From the NCBI GenBank assembly GCA_030562195.1, contig CM060201.1, positions 30,672,067 through 30,736,066 on the forward strand: DNA of 64,000 bases. Direction: 5' to 3'. Numbering within the stretch: position 1 is the first letter of the stretch; every line of letters begins with the position of its first letter. Of this stretch, positions 34,790 through 46,734 are shown piece by piece. Both the position numbers and the translations under genes were made by a program. The notes under the pieces were generated by a model. The model saw nothing but the letters and a program-made list of their open reading frames with translations. It made no database searches and had not been told where the DNA came from. Source of the stretch: Nipponacmea schrenckii. Its lineage: Eukaryota > Mollusca > Gastropoda > Lottiidae.

Positions 34790-34882
34790 CCTTTGTCAGT
34801 GATGCTTGCATTTATTCCTTCACAGAATGGCACTACACAGGTGCAGAAAAATAGGATGTAAATCTCTGTTTCATTTCTACTA
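34790..34882 (+). repeat. SINE-A remnant
   Basis: Ends GGTGCAGAAAAATAGGATGT and TGTTTCATTTC. It appears to join a CAGTGATGC piece of the body to the tail by an internal deletion. Confidence 0.6.
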
Positions 34883-36935
34883 ATGTTCTAATTGATAATG
34901 TATAAGTTACAAATCCTATCTAATGGAAATGTTAAATCTTGCCTGAAGTAAAATTTTTATTGAACAAAGGTTACATATATCATTTATCAGATCTACCTTG
35001 ATCACTTGCTCATTTTTTTTCATAGATACTGTTCACCCAATTTATTGAGCAATTCAGGGACCTGTTTCACAAAATCTTAACAAAAATACAATGAAGATTT
35101 TAAGAAATATAGTAACCTGATTGGTTAATAAAAACTCATTTTAAGTGATTGACCAATCTGAAAATTGAAACACTAAATGCGTCCTAATATAATGGAGCTA
35201 TATTTTAGGTGTATATATTATTGCTTAATTTTATCCAGGTTTTAATTAGTTAATAATGCTTTAATAACAAATACTATAGCTCTTTCACTCTCTTTCTTTC
35301 TATCTTATAAAGTTGGCAATTTAGACATTACTTGTTCTGAAAGTATTTTTATTTAGTGAAGTATATGATGAGGTTTGGACTAAATTGCAGTCATTATACA
35401 AAGATGTGATATTGCACAATTTAAGAACCTGGTATGTATTAATCACCCAATTTGACATTTCATGTTTTAATTGTAACGTCTAGAAAATACCAAAAAAATT
35501 TAATTGTACTATATTTAGACTTATTAAGAAGAAATTGGCAAAATTGCTTCTCCAAATAAGTGAAAGAATTTCAAGTTGGAGCTTAATTTGTGCTTAATTT
35601 GCCTGGAGTAAGAAACTAATTGCGTTGGTTGTTAAAAAAAGGAAAGCCTGGAATTCCTACAAGCACTCTTAACACAGCAGGTTGTCAAACATTGTCATGT
35701 TTTAATTAGAATAAATGCCTTCAGTCTGTCCATTCATAAAGTCAATAGTCAGTTTCTAATCATACATTTAATAACATCAAACCAAGAACCATACGTATAT
35801 CTAGTCCTGGAAAGTGTGTATTATGTAATTGCTTTTCATTTTTGTAAAATATCAACATAACATTGTATGTCATTGGAGAAATGAACTCTAGTCTAGCTTA
35901 AGAGCAAGGTTTTCAATAATATGGAATAGGAGGTAGGAAAATTATTATTTCAAAACATATGTTGTGTTATATTTGAATTACAGAAATGTGTTAAAAAAAA
36001 GGTTTGTCAAAAAACTAAAAAAAAAAATGCATGACAGCTGTAGGAGTGAAACTAATTATTTAAGCAATCTGCAGAATACAAAATAAGAATTATTTCTGAT
36101 CTAAAAGGAGATGTGACTGTTGTAAAGAAAATTTTTAAACGAAATATCATAAAGTATGAGAAGATTTATATGAAATGAAACTCAAATGATTCTGATATAT
36201 ACCATTTTTTTCACCCAATTGTTCTTCTAATATGGTATGTCTAAAAGGAATTTTTGTAGCAATGTTTATTACTTGTAGTTTAGGGAGTTGATGTTTTAAT
36301 TCCATTACAAAGAGTTTATGGCTTCATAATCAAAGACTATGAAATAAGTGGAATATTTACTTATTCTGCATCTGAAGATAAGCAACACAATGCAGTGGGC
36401 AATGGGATATTAAGCCAGGAGAGAAAAAAATATTATACTTTCATCTGTGAAAAATTACATTGTGTCAGAATATTGTATAATGAACCAGTAGATGCTTGTT
36501 CCATGTCAGATGGGAAGCCATATTGAAAATTCCGAAGTTTTTAGTTCCACACATGTTTGAGTTGAACCTAGGACCTTCAGAAGTGTCAAACTCGATTTCA
36601 AAGTCATAAATATGTATGAGTTCCGCCAGAATTCTGCTTTTGATATATTACCTTTCAATTATTTTAGACTCATGTACAAGTTTTTCACCAGTTAATTCTT
36701 ATTTTTCATTCTTCATGACAGCAATTAAGTTTTTCATCAGCATGTAATAACACCAATGGCGTTCTGAAATATTTGATTGATTTTGTAAAAACAGATGCCA
36801 GCTGATATTTCTTCTGAACAGAACTCGTAAAAATGAAATGTCAAATGAGGAAATATTTGAAATTAAAAAAGCAATAAATTGAATTTAAAAAAAATTTGTT
36901 GAAGATGGTGATGAGAATACTGACACGAAACACTA
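34883..36935. other. AT-rich non-coding DNA
   Basis: Near 36510-36595, GATGGGAAGCCATATTGAAA and GTTGAACCTAGGACCTTCAG resemble the reversed SINE-A head, too decayed to be sure. No gene is seen. Confidence 0.45.
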
Positions 36936-36938
36936 TTT

Positions 36939-37159
36939 GGGTGGGGTCAAATCTCATGTTAGTGTTCTATGTTTAGTTACCTGGTTTATTTGGTGTCAAA
37001 ATATAGTGTACTCTTGAGTAATCCAAAATATGTCCGCAAAATAATGTCGGATTAGTGGATTACGCAGAATACACTGTATGAAGAATGAGCTCAAATTTCG
37101 TGTTATGTGATGGTGTTAACACTATCACGGAACGCTAACACAGAATTTGACCTCACCCA
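36939..37159. mobile_element. MITE with GGGTGAGGTCAAAT-type inverted repeats, carrying a nested element
   Basis: The left end GGGTGGGGTCAAATCTCATG and the reverse complement of the right end, GGGTGAGGTCAAATTCTGTG, pair over about 33 bp (both continue GTTAGTGTTC / GTTAGCGTTC). No coding capacity. The 37004-37076 hairpin lies inside. Confidence 0.8.
37004..37076. mobile_element. 73-bp Tigger/pogo-like hairpin nested in the MITE
   Basis: The left TAGTGTACTCTTGAGTAATC and the reverse complement of the right end, CAGTGTATTCTGCGTAATCC, form inverted repeats. TA lies on both outer sides (37002-37003 and 37077-37078). The CAGTG...TAATCC pattern with 'atccgaca' inside is typical of pogo/Tigger-type ends. 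Confidence 0.65.
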
Positions 37160-37674
37160 ATGTCCCTGCCATCTGTCAAAGGGAAACCCATCTTTAAAAT
37201 CTATTGGTTTAGATTGATTATAAAAGGGAATAGAAATGACAGGTGATAGACTGAGGAATTGTAAAAGTTTAAGGTAAATGGTAATTTTCTAGTAAAAATC
37301 TCATTAAGTCTGATATTACAGTGCTAGAAGCCTTATTATTATCTTATCTTATATATCTAGATCTCAGGTAATCAGGCCATGTATATTTAATTAACTGATT
37401 CCCACCTCTGTTTGTCAATCTATTTATTAATTGAACAACCAGCCCTAAAACAACTATACTTAAAGGGTTATTTGCTATGAATAATTTGCATCAGATAATA
37501 TTCTTTTATGATAAGAAAAAATAAAATAAGGTACATATAAGTTAGATTTAAAATTTTCTTATTCAAAATACTCTGTTAATGCCGAGCTTAGATATTTCAT
37601 ATAAACCAAAAACCAATGATCCAAATTCCATAACAAAAACCAAAATTCAAAACAATGTTGGGTTTTTTATTTTT
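37160..37674. other. AT-rich non-coding DNA
   Basis: No gene or repeat recognised. Confidence 0.5.
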
Positions 37675-37675
37675 T

Positions 37676-38435
37676 TATTGGTAAGACAGAAGATGTTATT
37701 GTATGTTGACTGGTAGGACAGAAGATGTTATTATATGTTGACTATTAGAACAGAAGATGTTATTGTATGTTGACTGGTAGGACAGAAGATGTTATTATAT
37801 GTTGACTATTAGAACAGAAGATGTTATTGTATGTTGACTGGTAGGACAGAATATGCTATTGTATGTTGACTGGTAGGACAGAAGATGTTATTGTATGTTG
37901 ACTGGTAGGACAGAAGATGTTATTGTATGTTGACTGGTAAGACATAAGATGTTATTGTAAGTTGACTGGTAAGACCGAAGATGTTATTGTATGTTGACTG
38001 GTAGGAAAGAAGATGTTATTGTATGTTTACTGGTAGGACAGAAGATGTTATTATATGTTGACTATTAGAACAGAAGATGTTATTGTATGTTTACTGGTAG
38101 GACAGAAGATGTTATTGTATGTTGACTGGTAGGACAAAAGATGTTATTATATGTTGACTGGTAGAACAGAAGATGTTTTTGTATGTTGACTGGTAGGACA
38201 GAAGATGTTATTGTATGTTTACTGGTAGGACAGAAGATGTTATTGTATGTTGACTGGTAGGACAGAAGATGTTTACTGGTAGGACAGAAGATGTTTACTG
38301 GTAGGACAGAAGATGTTATTGTATGTTGACTGGTAGGACAGAAGATGTTTTTGTAAGTTAACTGGTAGGACAGAAGATGTTATTTTTTGTTTACTGGTAG
38401 GACAGATGTATTTATATATTTATCTGTAGGCAGAA
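37676..38435. repeat. 32-bp minisatellite, about 24 units
   Basis: Units contain TTGACTGGTAGGACAGAAGA then TGTTATTGTA(TG). A variant (TTGACTATTAGAACAGAAGA) alternates in the left part. Two short units (GATGTTTACTGGTAGGACAG) near 38265-38310 lost about 13 bp. Confidence 0.95.
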
Positions 38436-39750
38436 AATGTTTTTATTTCAAGCACACAACATTTTTCAAGAATTTTAACACAAGTTCACAACGAAAGTTT
38501 TAGCTGACTTTCTAGAACCAGCTGAAACAACTTTTTTTATAATTGATTACATTTCCTGTAACTTGACGTGTCCTAAGTACTAAAAGCCAGCCATGTAGCA
38601 TCAATATCATTTCTCTAATAAAGCTAGATTGAGAACATCAAATAAAGACATTGTTTGATACCTCCATGTCTGATCCTGATTTCTGACAGATGGACAAGAT
38701 TAATTTACTTGAAGTTCTGGAACCATGTCAGATTGGATTCTGCTTTCATTTAATTTTACTTTCACATTTATGGAAAGTCTTTAATAAACTGACAGCGTTT
38801 ATTTGCACCATTCCAATTTTCAGTCAGACATCTGAAATTCTTTTAATTTGATATAAACTAAGCATTTCATAACATTCCTATAATAATGGAATTTCTTCAC
38901 CCATACTTCGGTTAGATATTTGGAATTTGAAGATAAGAGGAAGTACTGATGTTGTTTTCTAAAAGCTTCTCTCATTATTCACTTTTTACCTAATCTTCAT
39001 TATACAATTTAAGAGCAACACAATCAATTCTTTCACTAAAATAATATTGGTTCAAAAGACTATATCTCTGAAATTTTAATAAGAAAGAGTTCTGTCTTCT
39101 GTCAAATAAAACTGCATTCATATAGAAATTTCAATGAGATTTTTTAAAGTGAAATTTTAAAGCCAAGAAAAGTTTAAAAATTGATTTTTCTCTAAATGAA
39201 TACTTCATTCCGGATATTATTCAAATAAAAATATTTCCATATAATGTCTGTATTGATAATACTTCTATGACAACTGGAACAGATATGAATGATTATAAAC
39301 TTAGCTTAATAATGACCAAATTTAAAAACTAATTTTTTTCTGAAACTATCAACTTAAACTATGTAGTTGTGGACAGATCGACTTTAGGATGCTTAAGACA
39401 CATAAAATCTCACATTGGTACTAACATGCTAAGTTCTTCAGACAAGTCTCTTGTCCTCAGTTAAAAGACAAGAACAGGGTAGCTTCAGGTTAGTAATTAT
39501 AGACTTATTCAACAGAAATAGATTCAGGTTGAACTTGATTAATGAAATTGTCCAAGGTTTATTTCTTGACATAAGTTTCTCAAATATATTTTGATTGTGC
39601 CTTCTTATTTATAACATATTTTTATGTATATAGGCAAATATTTTGAGAACTGCTCCATTTCTGGAAGACCTGTCTGCACTCAGGAACCATTTACAATTGA
39701 AATCAATAGTGTAATGTAAGAGATTGGTTATCTGTGAATGTATTATATGT
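38436..39750. other. AT-rich non-coding DNA
   Basis: It contains one isolated MITE arm at about 38805-38845 (ATTTGCACCATTCCAATTTT, then CAGTCAGACATCTG), the same arm as in 23394-23620. No gene is seen. Confidence 0.5.
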
Positions 39751-39756
39751 TTATAA

Positions 39757-40556
39757 GTCTTGAACTGTTCCAGTGGAATTTCTTCGTATCAGTGCCATCA
39801 TTCCATCTGGGTGACAGCACAAACTAAATTCAACTCCTGCTATCTGTCTTGAACTGTTCCAATGGAATTTCTTCGTATCAGTGCCATCATTCCATCTGGG
39901 TGACAGCACAGACTAAATTCAACTCCTGCTATCTGTCTTGAACTGTTCCAGTGGAATTTCTTCGTATCAGTGCCATCATTCCATCTGGGTGACAGCATAG
40001 ACTAAATTCTACTCCTGCTATCTGTCTTGAACTGTTCCAATGGAATTTCTTCGTATCCATGCCATCATTCCATCTGGGTGACAGCACAGACTAAATTCAG
40101 CTCCTTCTAAAAAAATCTTGAACTGTTCCAGTGGAATTTCTTCATATCAGTGCCATCATTCCATCTGGGTGACAGCACGCAGACTAAATTCAACTCCTGC
40201 TATAAGTCTTGAACTGTTCCAGTGGAATTTCTTTATACTCAATGGCATCATTCCATCTGGTTGACAGCACAGACTAAATTCAACTCCTGCCATCTGTCTT
40301 GAACTGTTCCAGTGGAATGTCTTTATATTCAGTGCCATCATTCCACCTGGGTGACAGCACAGACTAATTTCATCTTGTGCTATAAGTCTTGAACTGTTAC
40401 AGTGGAATTTCTTTATATTCAGTTTCATCATTACATCTGGGTGACAACACAGACTAAATTCAACTCCTGCGATAAGTCTTGAACTGTTCCAGTGGAATTT
40501 CTTCATATTCAGTTCCATCATTACATCTGGGTGACAGCACACACTAAATTCAACAA
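39757..40556. repeat. 89-91-bp tandem repeat, nine units
   Basis: CTTGAACTGTTCCAGTGGAA begins units at 39759, 39848, 39937, 40026, 40117, 40208, 40298, 40388 and 40478. Each unit also has GTGCCATCATTCCATCTGGG and GACTAAATTCAACTCCTGC. The first four units are 89 bp and out of frame. From about 40120 onward they are 90-91 bp, and the minus strand keeps a 128-codon frame (40156-40542) of about 30-residue repeats such as MKKFHWNSSRLIAGVEFSL. That frame has conserved Cys-Cys-His and Trp-Asn-Ser positions, but no start context, promoter or splice signal supports translation. Confidence 0.95.
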
Positions 40557-40559
40557 GAC

Positions 40560-42190
40560 TATGCTACACTACTATACAACAAGTATTAAACTACTTATTC
40601 TATGTTGCTAGAAGTAGTATATCCATTAAATTTTTCTGTTAACAGTATTTCAATCCTAAGAATGTATGGTGAATAATTAAACTTCAACACAAAAGGGGAA
40701 AAAAACATATCATGAAGTATCTCCATTGACACAATGAAAGAGATTAGAGTGGTTGAAAAGTAACAATTTCAAAGAAATTTGACTATTACTTTATATGATA
40801 CATGGTGTTTAGCATAAAATCAGTCTTCAATGACTTAAATAACAGATTAACATCAGATACATGTATTAGACTAACATGCTTAGACCATGTAATATATTAA
40901 CATTCTTCTCCTGACAGCATGTTATTGACAGACAAGACAGGACTAATTTGTTAAAAGGAGACCTATTGTAGTTAGTATTGGTAGTGATAGTGTAGTATTG
41001 TCCATATCTTATTGTTTTTATTAGATCTATTGATTACACTTTTACACTCGAGTTCATTCTGATTCCTATCAACCTATACTTCTACTGCTAAATAATTAAC
41101 ATTTCTTCATCAATACTGTATAGAAGGAAATATCTTAGCTTGGTTTTATGGTATGGAAGTTTATGTTGGTTTACCGGTATGAACGTTTCAATAAGAAAAT
41201 ATCTTCACAATTCTTAATTTTAATTTTCACATTCCAGGATTTTTTCGTTTAGATTGTGTTTCGAAAATATATTGGAAGTTGTGAAATATTCAGTTTTGAA
41301 TGACATTTGGCAGAAAAGCACTTAACTCTTAACAGAAAGATGTGTCATTATATTTAATTCAAGTGAAGAATAAATTCATCATAAATAACTATATATCTAC
41401 AGTAAATATCTACCAATCTCGAAAGCAGCTGGATACTAGTCTAGTCCACTGATAAGACTTAATTCTTCAGGAACATTCGGTTTCCTTCAGTATTTGGAAT
41501 ATTCTGATGTATTATGAACTGTTTACAGGATTTACCTTTGTGTCTTGAATTGTATTTCAACCTGTGTGAATTATTCCCTTGTTAAACTGACTAAGTTTGT
41601 GATTTGTTCCCAATTTCTTTGATTTTATCTCTGACTTGTGTTTTGAATGTGTTAATCAACATTTCAAAGTATTTGATTCAACTTTTTGAAACGCATTGAA
41701 AGCTTAAGTGTGTAAATTAACAGATCAACTCTCCAAATCTGTGATCTTTTTAGTTTTCCTAAGTTCTGTGATTTTCTCTGTGACAACATTTCAAAATATT
41801 TGATTAATGCTTTCACTCGCATTTATGACTTACATGTACCTGCGTATATTAACAGATCAACTGTCCAAGTCTGTGATCTTTTCCTAAGTTCTGTTGTCTT
41901 TTTGTGACTTGTTACCTTGTGTTATGAGTTTGTGATCCACGCTTAAAAACTGTTTATGTAGTCTTTGAAATGCATTGAAGACCAGGGCATAACTATTCCG
42001 AGAAACTGTCTAAATTTCTGATCTACTCCTGATCATTACTGTGTCTAGTTTTATTTTTAAATATTGTGATATTCAATAAGCGGATAAGTAAAGACAAGGT
42101 TGAAATCTTGATTAAAGATTTGACAGTTAGATCAAGAACATCATAAACTTGTGTTGTCTCAAGGTAAGGTTTAAGTCTGATATATTTCTT
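40560..42190. other. AT-rich non-coding DNA
   Basis: The phrases TTAACAGATCAACTCTCCAA / TTAACAGATCAACTGTCCAA followed by TCTGTGATCTTTT recur at about 41718 and 41850, a decayed direct duplication of about 130 bp. No gene is seen. Confidence 0.5.
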
Positions 42191-42194
42191 TATA

Positions 42195-43285
42195 ATCTTA
42201 GGTATACCATACTTGATATTAGAACAGTCAATCTAAGCCTACCATACTTGATATTAGAACAGTCAATCTAAGCCTACCATACTTAATATTAAAGCAGTTA
42301 CCCTTCGGTATACAGTACTTGATATTGGAGCAGTCAACCTTAGGTATACCATACTGGATATTAGAGCAGCCAACCTTAGGTATATCATACTTGATATTAG
42401 AGCAGTCAACCTTAGATATACTATACTTGATATTAGAGCAGTCAACCTTAGGTATACCATACTTGATATTAGAGAAGTCAACCTTAGGTATACCATACTT
42501 GATATTAGAGCAGTCAACCTTTGGTATACTATACTTGATATTAGAGCAGTCAACCTTAGGTATATCATACTTGATATTAGAGAGTCAATCTTAGGTAAAA
42601 TTTCTTGATATTAGAGCAGTCAACCTTAGGTATACCATACTTGATATTAGAGCAGTCAACCTTAGGTATACAATACTTGATATTAGAGCAGTCAATCTTA
42701 GGTATATTGTTCTTGATATTAGAGCAGTCAACCTTAGGTATACCATACTTGATATTGGAGCAGTCAACCTTAGGTATACATACTTGATATTAGAGCAGTC
42801 AACCTTAGGTATACCATACTTGATATTAGAGCAGTCAACCTTAGGTATACCATACTTGATATTAGAGCAGTCAACCTTAGGTATACATACTTGATATTAG
42901 AGCAGTCAACCTTAGGTATACTATACTTGATATTAGAGCAGTCAACCTTAGGTATACCATACTTGATATTAGAGCAGTCAACTTTGGTATACTATACTTG
43001 ATATTAGAGCAGTCAACCTTAGGTATACTATACTTGATATTAGAGCAGTCAACCTTAGGTATACTATACTTGATATTAGAGCAGTCAACCTTAGGTATAC
43101 TGTTCTTGATATTAGAGCAGTCAACCTTAGGTATACCATACTTGATATTAGAGCAGTCAACCTAAGGCATACTATACTTGATATTAGAGCAGTCAACCTT
43201 AGGTATACCATACTTGATATTAGAGCAGTCAACCTTAGGTATACAATACTTGATATTAGAGCAGTCAACTAAGGCATATAATACT
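42195..43285. repeat. 36-bp minisatellite, about 30 units
   Basis: TTGATATTAGAGCAGTCAAC then CTTAGGTATACCATAC. The 36-bp period (for example 42321, 42357) is a multiple of 3, so 12-residue repeats stay open on both strands (LEQSTLGIPYLI on plus, YLRLTALISSMV on minus). Frames end where units lose one or two bases. A decayed outlying unit lies at about 43370-43400. Confidence 0.95.
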
Positions 43286-43670
43286 TAGGATCTAATGACT
43301 ATAGGTTAATTTACCTTATTACTAAAGAAGTGTGTTATATAGTTCATTCCCTTGTGTTCCTTGTTACATATAATACTTGATATTAAAACAATCAACCTTG
43401 GAAATGCCATACTTAATTATGATAGGACAGAAGTCAAACCATGCTCAGAGCAGTCTACCTTATATACATGTACATCCATTGTTAATTTCAGCTTAAGAAG
43501 GCTTCTACAATAAAGTTCATCTACTTAGTTCCTTCATTACTTTCATATTACAATCAGATAAGATCCTAATCACAAGAATTTTAATCAGGTCTCTTGAGAA
43601 TTGATATGATGTAGCTTTGTTCCGTGACTGACAGACAAAGGATGAAGATAGTAGTTGAAAACAGATCAGT
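43286..43670. other. non-coding DNA
   Basis: No gene is seen. Confidence 0.5.
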
Positions 43671-43882
43671 TTAAAGGTATACTACCTCTTGGGATAATCA
43701 AAAATCAAAATTTTGGCAAAGTATTTTTAGTTAATCTATTGACTTTTAGCCTTTTTCAATAATTAGTTTAACAGATATATCTTTTCTTTAGTAATGGCAC
43801 CTGGTAAGTTCTTCTATTGCATGAATTCTCTTATTTACCAAGTTTTGGGCTTAAAAAATGTTCAGTGGTAGTATACCTTTAA
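43671..43882. mobile_element. piggyBac-type MITE, TTAA-flanked, with splice-like core
   Basis: The left TTAAAGGTATACTACC and right GGTAGTATACCTTTAA are perfect inverted repeats bounded by TTAA on both sides (212 bp). Inside, TTTTCTTTAG precedes TAATGGCACCTG (43792-43803) and GTAAGTTC, the third copy of the 12-nt splice-like motif. Confidence 0.85.
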
Positions 43883-44224
43883 AGTAATGTTCTGTCACCA
43901 TTCTTTTCTCAAAGGACAAGTAAAAATATACTGATTCAGTTTTAAAAGAGTATTATAGATAGACTTTAAGGGGCAAAGTTAATAGATTATTAAGAATAGG
44001 TAGGTGTCTTTCTAGTTAATGTGTAGGGCCTACCTAATGTGATTTTCTTTCACGTCATCAAAAAAGTTATATTTTGTTTGTTTCCTGGACACCAGCTGTT
44101 AATCTAGCATGTTTACAAGGTTTTTATTGTTAATATCTTACAAATGTTGTTGTCGGGGAATGTAAATAGACTAACATATCAATTGTTAGCAATCAGGATT
44201 TCGAGCAATTTTCAACAAAATGAA
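43883..44224. other. non-coding DNA
   Basis: No gene is seen. Confidence 0.5.
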
Positions 44225-44264
44225 GGGTCTACACACTAGGTTTCTTTGGTGAAAAGATGGGATG

Positions 44265-44420
44265 ATAGGTTGTGCACCTTAACAGAAATCGCAAAAAGAA
44301 CAGGCTTATGCGGCTGTCCTGGCAAAATTTCCCTCATTGCACACTGTGTGACATTGCCTGTCTTCATTACCGGAAGCCAATAAGGTTCAGAAGAGTAGGC
44401 CTAAATCTCAATTCATTTTT
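44265..44420 (+). repeat. SINE-A, 5'-truncated
   Basis: GAAATCGCAAAAAGAACAGG, CTGTCCTGGCAAAATTTCCC, CACACTGTGTGACATTGCC and GTTCAGAAGAGTAGG follow the SINE order. The 107-codon frame 44272-44595 begins in this SINE and is not a gene. Confidence 0.8.
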
Positions 44421-44624
44421 TAATTTTATGTATCAGTGGTTTTCTACAAAATATAGACAAAGCAACAAATGTCAATATAAAATATCTGAAATAAATTTCC
44501 ACCTCAATACAGCGGATTCTCGAAGTTTTCAATTAAATTATGTCAAGTTTGAGTTGTCTATTCGCTCCAAATTAAAAACAATGGCGTCAAGATAAACTTG
44601 TTATATTCTCAAAAAAGGTAGGCC

Positions 44625-44718
44625 TACTCAACATGTTAATCATGTGACCTTCCAAATAAGGTATTATGTTATTCAAAATGTTAATCATGTGACCTTCCAA
44701 TAAGGTAATCTATGTTAT
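44625..44718. repeat. short tandem duplication
   Basis: ATGTTAATCATGTGACCTTC followed by CAA(A)TAAGGTA occurs twice about 47 bp apart. Confidence 0.85.
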
Positions 44719-44883
44719 TCTTTGAGATTAAACCCTCTGACTGAGAGTCAGAAAATAGAATGTCAGTGACTTTATTTCACATAGCTTAGAGGTTAGGGTG
44801 GTTGAAAGGTAACAAGTTACTATTCACTTGAAGGCACTGGAACGCGTTAATGTGGATGTTTGTATAACTAATAACAATGACAT

Positions 44884-45085
44884 AATTTGAAATGAAATGA
44901 ATGGAATTTTACATACTACTATTCTGCACCTAATGGGTTAATGAAGAGAGTCAACTCCATGCAGGGTGCAATGAGGGAAATTTTGGCAGGACAGCAGCAT
45001 TAGCCTACTCCTTTTATGATTTCCGACTCTCTAGGGATCTTTAACGTGCACAGGCTGTAGCACACAGGGCCTAGACTAACATGTA
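44884..45085 (-). repeat. SINE-A, 3' half
   Basis: GAAATGAAATGAATGGAATT, ATTCTGCACCTAATGGGTTA, GCAGCATTAGCCTACTCC, GGGATCTTTAACGTGCACAG and GTAGCACACAGGGCC are in the reversed SINE order. The tRNA-like head is missing. Confidence 0.85.
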
Positions 45086-45845
45086 TTTGCTAATAATGTT
45101 ATGTAAAGTCATTTAGCAATGGTTTATGCCAGTGCGATCAACTATATATCATGTAATTATATGGTCAGTTGTGTTGAAAAGGTTGAAATGATATGTCTAG
45201 GTTGTTTTATACTGGAGAAAAGTGGTTGAAATAAGATGAAGTAGATAGCTTAAACAAGTGTCAGGATGCAGGTGGTACTAAATTAGACAAACTTGATAGG
45301 GTCTTACATATAGATCTTATCAGTTAATAACCACTTTTTAAAGTTATTTTTAGCTTTTCAGATAAATTCAATTGATTGAATTCAGTTCCACTTGTATATT
45401 TATTAGATACAGTATTCCAGAAAAACCAAAATCATTTCTTTATATATAGATAACATAAGGATGAATGCCTTTTTGTCACAAAATATTCATCATGTTATTT
45501 CATTACATAGCCTACTTTTCAAGACATAGTGACTAAAAATAACAGGCTACAATACCTTTAGGTCGTAAGGTCAGGTACTATACATGAATGTGCATTAATC
45601 ATTTTATTGAATGGAAATATTATGAATACTGGTACCTATGCATGAATATATATAATATATATAAAAGCCTATTTTCAATTTTAATTGGAAAATGGAAAAT
45701 TGAGGTTGCAAATAATTGAAAAAACACTAGATCGTCCCACAAGTCCACAATTGACAATGGTAACTACATGGAGATTCCACTGTTTGTTTACTTGATAAAG
45801 ATTATCCAGTATCCGGTAAAAGACGATATATATATACTATTCAAT
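45086..45845. other. AT-rich non-coding DNA
   Basis: No gene or repeat recognised. Confidence 0.5.
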
Positions 45846-45847
45846 AA

Positions 45848-45990
45848 GAAATATTAAAACATAATTTAAAACAAGTTATTACTCAGAGTTTCACGCTGAG
45901 TTTCAGACATCTGACCTGACCTGTCTCAAGTTTGCATAGCATGGAACTTTGAGTAACAACATGTTTTAAATTCTATTTCCATATTTCTAT
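45848..45990. mobile_element. foldback element
   Basis: The left AATTTAAAACAAGTTATTAC (from 45863) pairs with the reverse complement of the right end, AATTTAAAACATGTTGTTAC (ending 45972). Pairing continues inwards through CTCAGAGTT/CTCAAAGTT. Outer flanks (AGAAATATTAAAA and AGAAATATGGAAA when reversed) suggest the arms extend to about 45848 and 45990. Confidence 0.7.
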
Positions 45991-46734
45991 TCTATAACGC
46001 ACTACAATAGTTGTATTGAGCAGCTTTTTAATAGTGAGGAATTATTTTGTTTTGCATATTGAATAACATTATTTCTCACTTAGCAGATGTCTTTCAAACT
46101 TGAAGCTAATATTATATTCCAAAAGTGTTGCAAGGAATAAGGAATCAGTTGCAATATTTCAGATCACCAGATTCCTCCAATTTTTCACATCTTTACGTCA
46201 TTTTCAAACTTAAAGAGCAATTGAAAAATGCTAGAACCATCGGCTGTTGTTGGACCAAGTATTTGTTGATCAAACAAACCCTTACTAGTTGGTCTTGCCC
46301 TTTAAGAAACAAACCTAGAACAAGTTAAGCTTGGCACATGTTATAAACTGAATTTACAATGATTAGTCTAATTTCTCATTTTGATTTGGTTTATGAACAT
46401 AAGCTGACCTTGAATAAGTTACCTTTTCTTCATTAATTAAGCCAGCTGTAAATGTTACAAGTAATCCCCAAAAAATCTTGATTATGTTCAACAGAATATG
46501 AAATTTTCTTTGTGAATGTGTTTTGTTCTTCTTCCTTGAAGAAGTAATTTCCCTAGTAACAGGAAATGGGTTATTTTTCTTCATGAGGAAAGAGATTTAA
46601 TATGTTTGTTTATAATCTAGCTAGAGATGTACACAACTACACAGTTATTACAGGACAGTAATTACAATTACAAGACCATAACTAGAATTGCTTACAATTA
46701 TGAACGTATTTCGAGAGCCTTAAAATATTATGTA
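45991..46734. other. non-coding DNA
   Basis: Small frames at 46125-46328 (plus) and 46363-46584 (minus) have no recognised domain. Confidence 0.45.

Noticed and set aside
42263..43268. Leu/Ser/Ile-rich frames on both strands
   Set aside because: By-products of the 36-bp repeat.
44272..44595. 107-codon frame starting with a basic peptide
   Set aside because: Starts inside a SINE-A copy; the remainder has no domain.
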